A DNA stretch of 64,000 bases from Candidatus Obscuribacterales bacterium. Its GTDB lineage: Bacteria > Cyanobacteriota > Cyanobacteriia > RECH01. Position numbers and translations under genes: made by a program. Of the stretch, positions 20,656 to 30,081 are shown in pieces (the stretch's first letter is position 1; each line of letters starts with the position of its first letter). The notes under the pieces are model-generated. The model searched no databases, was not told the DNA's origin, and saw only the letters and a program-made list of their open reading frames with translations. The stretch lies in assembly GCA_036703605.1 (NCBI GenBank), contig DATNRH010001083.1, positions 8,001 through 72,000 on the forward strand. Direction: 5' to 3'.

Positions 20656-22021
20656 AGAGCTTTGATTCTCACTCCTAGTTAATAATTGAAGGCACTGTGA
20701 TCAAGGCTTGGGTTTGGGTCTAGGGCTCCGAAGGTCGTCATGGAATCCATGAGCATGGTTTAGAGCAAGGCGAATGCTCCACCACAGGCGATCGCACTGC
20801 CTTGGTGGACACTCGTTGCCGTTAGAGGGTCATAGATAGGGCGATCACCTATCAAACAAAGGTCAAGCTCCTAGTGGGGCAAGACAGTCAACCTCTGAAG
20901 CACTCGCTATAGCTAGGGTTTAGTTGATCATTCGGCTATCAAAGGAACATTGATCACAGTTTTAACATCAGTGGTTCCTGTTTATGTTGGCACGGTCTCC
21001 ATATCGATGTCCAACAGCCAATCAGGGGCAGACTATGGAACAGCTGGCGAGCCGTGCGTTCTGCGGATAGTTTCTAGTCGTGAGACATGGATCAACGCAA
21101 ACGAGCGCTAGTTTCAGGAATAATGTTGAATGCTCATGATGTAGTTTGAAGAAACCGTGAAGAATCCTAGGTTTATCTCCTGAAGTAGAATAACGTTGGT
21201 AAATTCATGGTTAGAATACTTAACGTTTAGCGTTAACCACGAAGGGGCATTGAGAGTCTTCGGTTCATCGTGAATAGCGGTGATGCTCTCGTTGAGGATA
21301 GGTCAAGATGTTCAAAGCTCTCAATGAGTTTGTAGATGTTCTGCGACCATTGACCTAAGGCTTTGTGAGCGTGTGCCAAATTTTCTGGCTAGGTTTTGAC
21401 AGCATAGGGATGTCTTATCCTGATACTGTTCTGTGTCGTCTCTTGAGGGTGCAATGGTTGTAAGGGGCATCTCTTCAAAAGGGTGACAAGGTCAAGATTC
21501 AGCTAGGTTAACTCTGGCTCTGAGGTTGCAGTTAACCCACCTAAAAATGAAGCAAGATAAGCAGCTTACGTCAGAAATCTAGAGCATTTGAGGTGATCAT
21601 CATGCATAGCACAGCGTTGAACTAGCTCACTTAAGATGAGGATAGACCTCAAGGATGAGTCTCGTTGAACTAGTCTGCGACACCATGGAATCGCGTTGAC
21701 CCGGTGGAAAGCTCATGGGCAATCCTTAACCTGTTCAGCTTGGATATTGTACTGATAAGAGACTAGGTTGTGATGATATCCATGCAAAGCCAAGCTTTGG
21801 CATGGATGTCAAGCTCATGAAACAAGAGACATCCTTCGTCAATCCTAGGTTCTACAGCGGCTCTCTTTTTCCAGTCATCTTGTTTTCAAACGCCCAATCA
21901 AGAGTTCATCCTGCCTGTCTAGAGGTATGTTCTAGAGGCTTTTCAGGGTGATCTGTATCTACATCGATACAGAATACAGATATTCACACCACATTCAACT
22001 CAACACTGAACCGTACTGATT
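20656..22021. other. 1.37-kb gap with hairpins, no gene found
   Basis: The longest gene-free stretch of the window, between the divergent ChlP-like and PhyH-like genes. All frames are closed by frequent stops. Two structures stand out: TTAACGTTTAGCGTTAA (21220-21236), a 6-bp inverted repeat of operator size, and a hairpin at about 21778-21807 with arms ATCCATGCAAAGC and GCTTT-G-GCATGGAT, about 215 bases upstream of the next ATG. Base composition looks slightly A/T richer than neighbouring genes. Possible contents are a long 5' leader or a non-coding RNA; nothing is recognised. Confidence 0.5.
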
Positions 22022-22951
22022 ATGTTAACTAGTCGTTATCAACACGTGTGGACGAAAGCCCAAGACTATGCCCAGCGGAACTATGAATGTCTCACCAAAG
22101 AGCCTAATCTCTTTTTAATGCGGAAGTCTGCTCGGTTTGAGCTGGTGCGGGATTGGGTTGATTTTACGCACCGATCTAGTCGTAAAGGGCTGCCAGGAGA
22201 TGCTTTTGCCGGCTCTCTCTTCCCTGACCTAGATGTGGAGCAGACCGTACGGGATCTCGAAAGCGATGGCTTAGGTCTTAACATCACCTTGCCAGCCGAC
22301 ATTCTGCAGGAACTTTTAGACTTTGCCTATGCGGCACCCTGCTATGGCGATCGCGATCCATCGTTGAAGTTCTACATCAATCAACAGGATGAGTTTGAGC
22401 AACAGCTAGGGCGATCGCTGCTGGTGGGAAGTTATCTGGACAGCCATGCAGACTGCCCTGCCTTCCAGCGGTTGAAAAATGATCCCAAAATCTTGGCGAT
22501 CGCTGCTCGCTATCTGCGCACCGAAAAACCTCAATACCTCACAAGCGAAATCTCATGGAGTTTTCCGGCTCCTAGCGACTTATATCAGCAACTGAAGGCA
22601 GCTCAAGTTTTCCACTATGACATTGATGACTATAAGTGCATCAAATTCTTCTTTTATCTCACCGATGTGGATGAAGAGAGCGGGCCCCATGCCTGTATTC
22701 GCAAAACCCATCGCAGGAAAAAGCTGTTGCACCAAGTGATAGGACAACGCTGTGCATCCATTAGCGATGAGCGGCTCATGGAGCTCTATGGACAAGACAA
22801 CGTAGAGTCTATCTGCGGGCCAGCCGGGTCAGGATTTGTGGAAGATATCTTTTGTTTCCATAAAGGTGTGCCGCCCCGCAGTAAGACTCGCCTGCTGCTG
22901 CAGTTTGAATACACGATGAACTACTACCAAGGGGCACGATTGTATACCTAG
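22022..22951 (+). CDS. phytanoyl-CoA dioxygenase-like 2OG-Fe(II) oxygenase
   Basis: 309 aa. The facial triad is readable: His198 and Asp200 in FHYDIDDYKCIKFFFYLTD, and His280 in FVEDIFCFHKGVPPRSKTRL, with Arg290 placed to bind 2-oxoglutarate. The core between them (DEESGPHACIRKTHR) also fits the PhyH family. The N-terminal half has no other recognised domain. PhyH-type enzymes hydroxylate diverse small molecules; the substrate is unknown and no biosynthetic cluster surrounds the gene. It is followed by an excellent terminator and preceded by an unusually long gap, so it is a single-gene unit. Confidence 0.8.
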   Translation: MLTSRYQHVWTKAQDYAQRNYECLTKEPNLFLMRKSARFELVRDWVDFTHRSSRKGLPGDAFAGSLFPDLDVEQTVRDLESDGLGLNITLPADILQELLDFAYAAPCYGDRDPSLKFYINQQDEFEQQLGRSLLVGSYLDSHADCPAFQRLKNDPKILAIAARYLRTEKPQYLTSEISWSFPAPSDLYQQLKAAQVFHYDIDDYKCIKFFFYLTDVDEESGPHACIRKTHRRKKLLHQVIGQRCASISDERLMELYGQDNVESICGPAGSGFVEDIFCFHKGVPPRSKTRLLLQFEYTMNYYQGARLYT

Positions 22952-22997
22952 ACCGTAATTTTACTTAGCTTACTTTAACTTAGCCTGGAACAGCATC

Positions 22998-23029
22998 AAA
23001 ATCGCTCAGAAAAGCTCTGGGCGATTTTT
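22998..23029 (+). terminator. factor-independent terminator after the PhyH-like gene
   Basis: A 13-bp stem AAAATCGCTCAGA (22998-23010) / TCTGGGCGATTTT (23016-23028), one G-U pair, 5-base loop, then T. It lies 46 bases after the stop. Confidence 0.85.
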
Positions 23030-23346
23030 GTGATCTGGGAGACCATCCGTAATTCTGCGAGAGATCTAGATGCTCGCCTCTGCTCGTCTCCGCAAATTTC
23101 AGGAGACTGCCCCCGGTCATTTCTTAAAGGTTCCTAAAAACCGCAATTTAAATCCTCATTTTGTCGCTTGTGTTGCTGAGACTTGGTGGTGCAACGTGCT
23201 AGTTATTTCAATACTTACACGGAGTGAAAGCGTTCTTCGACCTCATAGGATAGGTTTATGAAGGTTTAGTAAAGCTCCCCTAGACTTAGTCTTATAACAA
23301 ATTTGAACCCCGGAGACCGTCTAGTTATATAAGGATGGAATACCCC

Positions 23347-23514
23347 ATGGTTTGGCAAATACGTGTTCAGTACGCCAATGGTAACGAGCGAGTGATATGG
23401 TCATTTCGCAACCGTGAATCTGCCCTAAAGGGCATTGATGCTCTTTACTCCCAGGGTTACCCGATGCATATGGCCTACGTCGTTCGATCCGTTGATGCTC
23501 CAATCGCTGCTTAG
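23347..23514 (+). CDS. 55-aa conserved-type small protein, unknown function
   Basis: Frame MVWQIRVQYANGNERVIWSF ... DALYSQGYPMHMAYVVRS, ending SVDAPIAA and stop at 23514. ATG at 23347 is preferred: AAGGA (23331-23335) sits 11 bases before it, whereas the upstream in-frame ATG at 23335 overlaps that site. The protein is beta-alpha-beta-like with a regular spread of hydrophobic and charged residues, unlike the shadows around it. I believe similar short proteins occur in other cyanobacteria, but that is memory and not shown here. Upstream, TTTATGAAGGTTTAGTAAAG and CTTATAACAAATTT could hold its promoter. Confidence 0.7.
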   Translation: MVWQIRVQYANGNERVIWSFRNRESALKGIDALYSQGYPMHMAYVVRSVDAPIAA

Positions 23515-23606
23515 TACGCCCTTTTTTGACTCCGTTTTGAGCTTCTACGCTTAACCTTTCAGGTTGGCGATGTGGCGCGATCAAGGGGGTGTCCATAAAC
23601 CACTTT

Positions 23607-23639
23607 GTAGGGTGTTGTTAGGCGAAGCCGTAACGCACC
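23607..23639. repeat. short palindromic interspersed repeat after dnaX
   Basis: GTAGGGTGTTGTTA, a GGC-GAA-GCC hairpin, then GTAACGCACC: an imperfect palindrome of the GTAGGGTGCGTTA type that is scattered through many cyanobacterial genomes. It ends 6 bases before the dnaX stop codon and may serve as its terminator. The element at 2593-2724 contains a longer relative. Confidence 0.6.
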
Positions 23640-23644
23640 GTCTC

Positions 23645-25618
23645 TTAAAAGGGAACGTCATCGTCATCAAAATCAATAGGCGATTGTGAAGGATGGGCTG
23701 GCTCTGGCGTCGGAGTGCTGACCTTGGGGACAGTGGTTTGCTCAGGTTGATGATGGTCACGGCTGGACAGCTCATGGCTAGGTAGGTCATCACCGGGCAA
23801 GTCGCTGTCTAGCTCCACCAATTGTCCATTGAATGTTTCCGCAAGAAACCTGGCGGCCCGCGTCACCTCATCTTCAGGCTGCCAAGGGGATGGCTCTAGG
23901 GACATATGCTGGACTAGGGCTGGCGTGGGTGTTGCCGGTTGAGGTATAGCTGGCGGTGCTGATGTTGCGGCTGGAGAAGCTGGCGGAGATGACGCAGGTC
24001 TGGGTGCGGCGGGTGGCGCTGGCGGTGGTGGCGCTGGGGCCATGGAGCCTTCGGCAGCCACGTCTAGCTTGATCTGAATAGGACGTTGGAAATAGTTTTC
24101 TAGGGCAGCTTCTAGGTTTGGCAGGCGCTCCTTGACCATACGGAAGAGCGGCTGGGAGCGGGTTGTGATGCGAGCTTCAGTGCCGTTGAAGGCGGCTAGG
24201 GTACACTGCTGCCGCAGCAACATGCGGGTGGAAATGGGTTCAACCAGCTCCAAAATAGCCAGCCACATGTCGGCTAGGGTCTGCCGCACATCAGGTTCAG
24301 GAGCCGGCGGTGGCGCTGGTGCCGGTGTGGGCGTGACTGCTGCGGGTGTGGGTGCGGGTGCGGGTGCGGCTGGGATAGGTGCAGGAGCCGGTGTGAAGGC
24401 TGGTGGGAACATGGGTGCCGGTGTGGCAACGGGTGCGGCGGGTGTCGGTGCCGGTGCGGGAATAGGCGCGGGGGTAAAGGCGGGTGGTCTGGATCTCAAC
24501 GATGGGCTGACTGGGGCTGTGGGGGCGATCGCTGATGGCAGTAGCCCCAAGAGCGTGACTTCTAGCCAGAGGCGGGGTTGGGTGGTGTTCTTCACCTGCA
24601 CTTCGGTGCTGCGCAGATGCTGTTGTCCAGCCAGAATGGTCGAGAGATCTAGATCCTGGGCAAAGTCGCACAGTTCGCCCCAGGTGGAAGCGGTGATCGC
24701 GACTAGATCTTGGCGATCGCGAGCCGTTTTGGCAATCAAGACATCCCGGTAGAAGCTCGCCAGGTTTTGCAGCACAATCAGCGGTTCCCGTCCCCGGTTC
24801 ATCAACTGCCGCGCCTGTTCCAACACCGCAACGCCGTCATCGTGAGCGATCGCCCTTAGCAAATTCAGCAAATCCTGTTCGGGCACCGCGCCAACTAAAT
24901 CCCACACATGGCTGATGCTGATCGATTCGTCAATCAAACTCAGTTGATCCAGCAAGCTCTCTGCGTCCCGTAATCCTCCTTGGGCGAGCTGGGATACAAG
25001 CTGAATGGCATCGTCCGCAATGGAAATCTTCTCCTGACGGGCGATCGCCATCAGGTGCTGGGTCATGGCGTCGAGGGGAATGCGGCGGAAGTCAAACCGC
25101 TGGCAGCGCGAAATGATCGTCGGCAGCACCCGCTGGGGATCAGTGGTGGCTAACACAAACACCACCTGCTCCGGCGGTTCCTCCAAGGTTTTCAGGAGCG
25201 CATTGAAGGCCGCCGTGCTCAACATGTGACACTCGTCAATCACGTAGACTTTGTAGCGACACTGCACCGGAGCAAACTGGGCCCGCTCAATCAGTTCGCG
25301 AATATTGTCTACCCCGGTATTGCTAGCGGCGTCAATTTCAATCACGTCTAGGGCCGAGCCCCGGGTGATGGTGCGGCAGGTCTCACAGGTGCCGCAGGGC
25401 TGGGCCGTGGGGCGGGATGTGGTCATGCAGTTCAGCGACTTGGCCAAAATGCGGGCGCTGGAGGTTTTGCCCGTACCCCGCGGCCCAGAAAATAGGTAGG
25501 CTGGCGCAATGCGCTGTTGCTCTAGCGCACTGGAAAGAGTTTTGGCGATCGCTTCCTGACCCACCAACTGGGCAAAGGTTTGGGGGCGATACTTGTGGTG
25601 TAGGGGTTCGTAGGGCAT
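23645..25618 (-). CDS. dnaX: DNA polymerase III subunits gamma and tau
   Basis: 657 aa clamp-loader ATPase. Walker A LFSGPRGTGKTSSARILAKSL, zinc-binding cysteines in PCGTCETCRTITRG, Walker B VYVIDECHMLS, sensor VFVLATTDPQRVLPTIISRCQRFDFR, then the lid and oligomerisation domains to about residue 370. A long Pro/Ala linker (about 375-460) is followed by a globular region (DVRQTLADMWLAILELVEPI...) and a second Pro/Ala-rich linker. It loads the sliding clamp with delta subunits and, as tau, tethers polymerase cores. In some cyanobacteria dnaX is interrupted by an intein; here the ATPase domain is continuous. The ATG at 25618 starts MPYEPLHHKYRPQTFAQLVGQ, as expected. Confidence 0.97.
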   Translation of the reverse strand: MPYEPLHHKYRPQTFAQLVGQEAIAKTLSSALEQQRIAPAYLFSGPRGTGKTSSARILAKSLNCMTTSRPTAQPCGTCETCRTITRGSALDVIEIDAASNTGVDNIRELIERAQFAPVQCRYKVYVIDECHMLSTAAFNALLKTLEEPPEQVVFVLATTDPQRVLPTIISRCQRFDFRRIPLDAMTQHLMAIARQEKISIADDAIQLVSQLAQGGLRDAESLLDQLSLIDESISISHVWDLVGAVPEQDLLNLLRAIAHDDGVAVLEQARQLMNRGREPLIVLQNLASFYRDVLIAKTARDRQDLVAITASTWGELCDFAQDLDLSTILAGQQHLRSTEVQVKNTTQPRLWLEVTLLGLLPSAIAPTAPVSPSLRSRPPAFTPAPIPAPAPTPAAPVATPAPMFPPAFTPAPAPIPAAPAPAPTPAAVTPTPAPAPPPAPEPDVRQTLADMWLAILELVEPISTRMLLRQQCTLAAFNGTEARITTRSQPLFRMVKERLPNLEAALENYFQRPIQIKLDVAAEGSMAPAPPPPAPPAAPRPASSPPASPAATSAPPAIPQPATPTPALVQHMSLEPSPWQPEDEVTRAARFLAETFNGQLVELDSDLPGDDLPSHELSSRDHHQPEQTTVPKVSTPTPEPAHPSQSPIDFDDDDVPF

Positions 25619-25943
25619 GGACGGTGAGGAACCGATAGGCGAAGGTCGGGATGCCGGAGGCTGAGGGTGGGTTGGTCGCTATCTATTCTAGGAACAAGCT
25701 ATTTAGACAAGCGATCTAGGGACCAGCTCTGCACAGGCTAAGATGATGGACGATCCCAGACGCGGTTTCTAGCCTAACCCGGATGGTGCAATTCTCTAGG
25801 AGTAAGGAGTGGATATGCCCTGCTGTGCGATCGCCCAAGCTCTATCTCCTGTTGCCGGATAGCTGTTGACTAATGGGTGATTGCATCGGTCATGCATCGC
25901 TGATCGATCGATCTAGGTTTCTACCCGTATTGCCACTCTTCCC
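25619..25943. other. divergent promoter region dnaX / adenylate cyclase
   Basis: 325 bases between divergent genes, with HIP1 copies but no ORF or strong hairpin recognised. Confidence 0.45.
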
Positions 25944-27362
25944 ATGATGCCCCGACTGTCTACCATCCTGCGTCTCACCCGATCGCGACTGTCGCGCGCC
26001 ATCGTTTTTTGGGTTTTTCTGAGCATCGTTCTCGTCGAAGCCGTGATTCTGGTTCCCTCTTATTATCGTCGCCAACAAGAACTGTTGAACCAGTTGCAGC
26101 AAGTTTCTCAGGAAGTGCTGTCTGCAGCGCTAACCGACTCGGTGTTAATGCAGAATCCGGAGGATATGCTGCCTGCTGTCAGTGAGAAGCTGCGAGACGA
26201 TTCGGTGATCTTGGGAGCAGCTTTGTACTACACCGATGGCGTTTGGATCGATGCGTTTGGTGATGCGCCGACGCTGGAGCCCGAGGATATTGTGGCGGCG
26301 GCAGATATCTCCACCATGGTGATGAACTATAAGGGCGATCGCTACGATGTTGGCTGGTTTTTTTCCACCGCCGCCGGAGACTTTTTGCTGGTGGTACGCC
26401 ACGATGCCTCGGCGGTGCAGCCGGAGCTAAATGCGTTTCTCTGGCGGATTGCTGGACTGGTGGCGATCATTGCTTTGGTGGTAACGGCGGCCACCATGGT
26501 CACCCTGGGCAAGATTGTGATTGTCCCGATTCTGCGCCTGCGAGATGATTTGCTCACGGCTACGGATATTGTGGGGACGGATTGCCCTGATCCTGAGTTT
26601 CGTAGCCTATCGCGCTCACGGCAAGATGAACTAGGGGAGGTGATTCAGGCGTTTGTCCATCTTTACGATCGCGTCCAGCAGGAAATTAGCGATCGCGTCC
26701 AGGCTGAGGCGGCGCTTCGAGACGAACAAACGCGCTCGGAAAAGCTGCTGTTGAATATCCTGCCGGCTACGATTGCCACCCAGTTGAAGCACGATCAACG
26801 GGCGATCGCTCAGCGATCGGAACAGGTGACCATCTTGTTTGCTGACCTTGTGGGCTTCACGGCGCTCTCCGCCCAGATGACGCCCACGGAATTGGTCGAT
26901 ACGCTCAACACCATTTTCTCTGCCTTCGATCGCCTGGCAGAACAGCATCGGTTGGAGAAGATTAAAACCATTGGCGATGCCTATATGGTGGTGGGCGGTA
27001 TTCCAGAACCCCAAGCCGACCATGCCACAGCGATCGCTCAGATGGCGCTGGATATGCAGCAGTTCATCCAGCACTTCTCAAGCAGCCAAGAGCACTCGTT
27101 TCAACTGCGCATTGGCATTGGCACCGGCGTGGTAGTGTCTGGCGTCATCGGTCTCACCAAATTTAGCTATGACCTCTGGGGCAATGTGGTGAATCTAGCC
27201 AGCCGCATGGAATCCCAGGGAATCCCAGGTAAAATTCAGGTGACCGATGCCACCTACCACTGCCTCAAGGAGCAGTTTGAGTTAGAAAAACGAGGCCCGC
27301 TCAAGGTGAAAGGGTGGGGAGAGGTAACCACCTATTTTCTAGTAGGCCGTAAGGAAGCTTAG
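25944..27362 (+). CDS. membrane-bound class III adenylate cyclase
   Basis: 472 aa. Two membrane segments (about residues 18-40, IVFWVFLSIVLVEAVILVP, and about 168-192, RIAGLVAIIALVVTAATMVT) bracket an extracytoplasmic sensor region. A HAMP-like and coiled-coil linker leads to the catalytic domain (about 285-465). Metal-binding Asp301 (ILFADLVGFT) and Asp345 (KTIGDAYMVVGG), Lys341 in EKIK and Asp410 in FSYDLWGN point to ATP rather than GTP, and Asn417 and Arg421 are the transition-state pair (NVVNLASR). It should make cAMP in response to an unknown signal; no CRP-type receptor is encoded here. Confidence 0.9.
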   Translation: MMPRLSTILRLTRSRLSRAIVFWVFLSIVLVEAVILVPSYYRRQQELLNQLQQVSQEVLSAALTDSVLMQNPEDMLPAVSEKLRDDSVILGAALYYTDGVWIDAFGDAPTLEPEDIVAAADISTMVMNYKGDRYDVGWFFSTAAGDFLLVVRHDASAVQPELNAFLWRIAGLVAIIALVVTAATMVTLGKIVIVPILRLRDDLLTATDIVGTDCPDPEFRSLSRSRQDELGEVIQAFVHLYDRVQQEISDRVQAEAALRDEQTRSEKLLLNILPATIATQLKHDQRAIAQRSEQVTILFADLVGFTALSAQMTPTELVDTLNTIFSAFDRLAEQHRLEKIKTIGDAYMVVGGIPEPQADHATAIAQMALDMQQFIQHFSSSQEHSFQLRIGIGTGVVVSGVIGLTKFSYDLWGNVVNLASRMESQGIPGKIQVTDATYHCLKEQFELEKRGPLKVKGWGEVTTYFLVGRKEA

Positions 27363-27751
27363 GGGTTGGCTCATCTTCCTCCTAGGTGCTGGCCCCAGGG
27401 CTGAATTGGGTCGAGAATCATCGTCGATGCTCGATTGCTTATCAAGGTGTGCGACATTCCATCTAGCACTACGTCCTAGTGCGAATCATAGGACGTAAAG
27501 TAGAGCAAGATCGCACCAATTGTTCATATGGAGCAATGTTCGTTGATGATCTCAGACCACAATTATCCAGGGCGATGTCTATCTCACCCATTGATGGAAG
27601 CCATGACCAGCAGCTTCAAACTGGCTCCGTCAGGTATTAGGATGAATTATTAAGGATTGCTACAGGCGATCGCCGCTTCATAGACCCTAGATTCGGTCGC
27701 TTTAATCCCCTGTGAATTCAGGCAGTTAGTTTTCTACGAGGTAGTTTTTTC
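27363..27751. other. intergenic region with an 8-bp inverted repeat
   Basis: 389 bases between same-strand genes. ACGTCCTA (27471-27478) and TAGGACGT (27489-27496) form a perfect 8-bp inverted repeat with a 10-base loop, possibly an operator or attenuator for the downstream gene. No coding sequence seen. Confidence 0.45.
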
Positions 27752-29953
27752 ATGACGGCAGTAACACCCCGCCCCGCTTTTTGTGAGGGAATTCGCTTCT
27801 TCGGCGAAGACCTAGCCCCGTTTGAAACCTATGGCCAAACTCCTGCCATTGCCGAGGGACAAAAGGCGATCGCGTCCCCCAGCGATCCTGCTGCTGTTTT
27901 TCAAACCCTCTTGGCTGCCGATGCCCTGCGCTACCTCACGCTGCAAGTTACGGCTAGCAAAGAATCTGGACATCCCGGTGGGTTTGCCAGTATTGCCGAT
28001 GCGATCGCCTCCTTGATGATGCTGGGGCACAAAAATATCATCACGGAAGTGGGACACCACGCCCCTGGTTTCTACAGCAATATGTTCCTCGATCGCTCCC
28101 TGGAAGACATGGGCATCACCACGGTGCAGCATATGGGCGATCGCTTCCGAGAAACCCATGGGCTCTTGGGGCACCTATCGGGCCAAATTCCTGGATTGCT
28201 CAACCCGGCAGGGCCCTTGGGTCAAGGGCAACATTTCGCTATGGCTGGCGCTAAGCTGCATCCAGGTACCCTGTTTCCGGTGACCATTGGGGACGGTGGT
28301 TTGGGTGAACCCTACATCATGAGCAGCTTTGGGCATTTCAACACCGCCTATCCTACGGCGACCAATTTTCTACCGATTTTGGTCTGGAATGGCTACAGCC
28401 AAGAGCACCACAGCATGGTGTCCACTAAAACCAATGAGGAAATGGTGTCCTACTGGCGGGGCAACGGCTTTGCCAATGTGATCTTGGTGGATGCTAAGGA
28501 GTTTGATGATGCCAATCAACCGGAGGCTTACGTCGATAGCACCCGCTTCTCCTTAAGCCAGCGCCTAGCCTTCACCCAGGCGGTGCTCGAAGCCACCGAC
28601 CGAGCTGCAACATCAGCACTGGGCGGTACCCTAACGGTGCTGATCGTGAAGCAACTTAAGGGAGCTGGGGTGCACAAACGGGGTGCCCAGTCCCACAATC
28701 TCTATCCGGGTGATACGCTAGAGCGCGACTATATTGTCAGTGCTTTGCAGGAGCGGGCCCTATCGGTCTCTGCCTGGGATTTGGTGCGCACCAACTTTGA
28801 GCGGGCCGGCGGTGGCCCGGCATCGAAGACGGTGGTGACGGAAACGGAACTGCCTTTGCCAGATTTGGGTACCCTGCCGCTGAACGAATTTCCCGTGGGG
28901 GGTGATAAGCAGGTGGCAACGACGGCCATGGGGGCGATCGTTGGCCATGTGGGACAGAAAGACCCTGCCTTTGTAGTCACCAATGCGGACGGCAATGCTG
29001 CTTCGGGGATCAACAATATCAATGTGGCCTTGAAAATCATCCACCCCACCACGGATGAAACCTATTACCAGCAGCCCCAGGGACAGGTCTATGAACCCCT
29101 AAGCGAAGATGCCTGCGCTGGATTAGCCGTAGCGCAAGCGCTGTTTGGGGCACGTACTCTGTGGTGTTCCTATGAGTCCTTTGCCATCAACGGTCTGCCC
29201 ATTTGGCAAACGGTAACCCAGGCCATGGCTGAGCTGCGCCGCCCCACGCCTTCAACCATTACCCTGTTTACCGCCGGGGCGCTGGAACAGGGACGCAACG
29301 GCTGGACGCACCAACGCCCTGAAGTGGAAAACTACTTCGCTGCCATGATGCGCAACGGGAATGTGTTTCCCCTCTTCCCCTGCGATGCCAACAGCATTCA
29401 GGTTTGCTATGAGTGGGCCTTGGCCACCCGCAATAAAGGGGTGACGATTACCGCAAGTAAGTCAGCCTTGCCGGTCTACACCACCTTCGATCAAACCCGT
29501 CAGGCTCTCAAGGATGGAGCCATTGTGCTGAAGGAAACGCCGGGCGATCGCACTGTAGTTTTGGCAGTGCTCGGCGACATGACCCTGCTGCCGGCCTATG
29601 CAGCGGCAGCCCAACTCGAGGCCGCTGGGATTGGCAGTCGAATTGTGTCGATCATCAATCCCCGTCGGCTCTACCGTCCCAGCGATACCGCCTGGGATAC
29701 CTGTTCCCAAGCAGATGGCACCTTCCTAAAGGATGCGGGGTTCGATCGCCTCTTTGGGGGTGATGTGCTCTTGGGGATCACCGGCGGCAGTAGTGCCATG
29801 CTGGAGCCCATTATGTTGCGCAGCACCAGTCCGCGCGATGTTTTTGCCTGGAAGCGGGGCGAAACGGCGGCCAGCGCTGGAGATGTGATGAAGATCAATG
29901 GCTTGACAGCGGAGCAGTTTGTGCAGCGGGCTAAGGTGCTGTTGGATTCATAG
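27752..29953 (+). CDS. transketolase-like TPP-dependent enzyme
   Basis: 733 aa, longer than transketolase (about 665) and shorter than phosphoketolase (about 790). The N-terminal part has LQVTASKESGHPGGFASIADAIA (compare transketolase KSGHPG), GHHAPGFYSNMF, LNPAGPLGQGQHFAMA and the TPP motif TIGDGGLGEPYIMSS...WNGYS, where the usual terminal NN is NG. The middle holds a pyrimidine-binding-type domain (FVVTNADGNAASGINNINVA, LWCSYESFAINGLPIWQTV), and the C-terminus resembles the transketolase C domain (VVLAVLGDMTLLPAYAAAAQLEAAGI). TPP-dependent chemistry is likely; which sugar phosphate or other ketol donor it uses is not readable. The housekeeping transketolase should lie elsewhere. Confidence 0.75.
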   Translation: MTAVTPRPAFCEGIRFFGEDLAPFETYGQTPAIAEGQKAIASPSDPAAVFQTLLAADALRYLTLQVTASKESGHPGGFASIADAIASLMMLGHKNIITEVGHHAPGFYSNMFLDRSLEDMGITTVQHMGDRFRETHGLLGHLSGQIPGLLNPAGPLGQGQHFAMAGAKLHPGTLFPVTIGDGGLGEPYIMSSFGHFNTAYPTATNFLPILVWNGYSQEHHSMVSTKTNEEMVSYWRGNGFANVILVDAKEFDDANQPEAYVDSTRFSLSQRLAFTQAVLEATDRAATSALGGTLTVLIVKQLKGAGVHKRGAQSHNLYPGDTLERDYIVSALQERALSVSAWDLVRTNFERAGGGPASKTVVTETELPLPDLGTLPLNEFPVGGDKQVATTAMGAIVGHVGQKDPAFVVTNADGNAASGINNINVALKIIHPTTDETYYQQPQGQVYEPLSEDACAGLAVAQALFGARTLWCSYESFAINGLPIWQTVTQAMAELRRPTPSTITLFTAGALEQGRNGWTHQRPEVENYFAAMMRNGNVFPLFPCDANSIQVCYEWALATRNKGVTITASKSALPVYTTFDQTRQALKDGAIVLKETPGDRTVVLAVLGDMTLLPAYAAAAQLEAAGIGSRIVSIINPRRLYRPSDTAWDTCSQADGTFLKDAGFDRLFGGDVLLGITGGSSAMLEPIMLRSTSPRDVFAWKRGETAASAGDVMKINGLTAEQFVQRAKVLLDS

Positions 29954-30081
29954 CCGAGGGCGATCGCTCCCCCTAGATGACGATGTATTCAGCCTAGGCT
30001 TCGCGATACCATCAAGATAGACCGATGATGTCACGGTTTGTTGATAGTAACGGTTTGCTGATAGTGATGGAGGAGCCTGGG

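Noticed and set aside
24132-24752. 206-aa plus-strand frame inside dnaX, Gly/Ala-rich
   Set aside because: It mirrors the Pro/Ala linker codons of dnaX on the other strand; the low-complexity sequence keeps several frames open.
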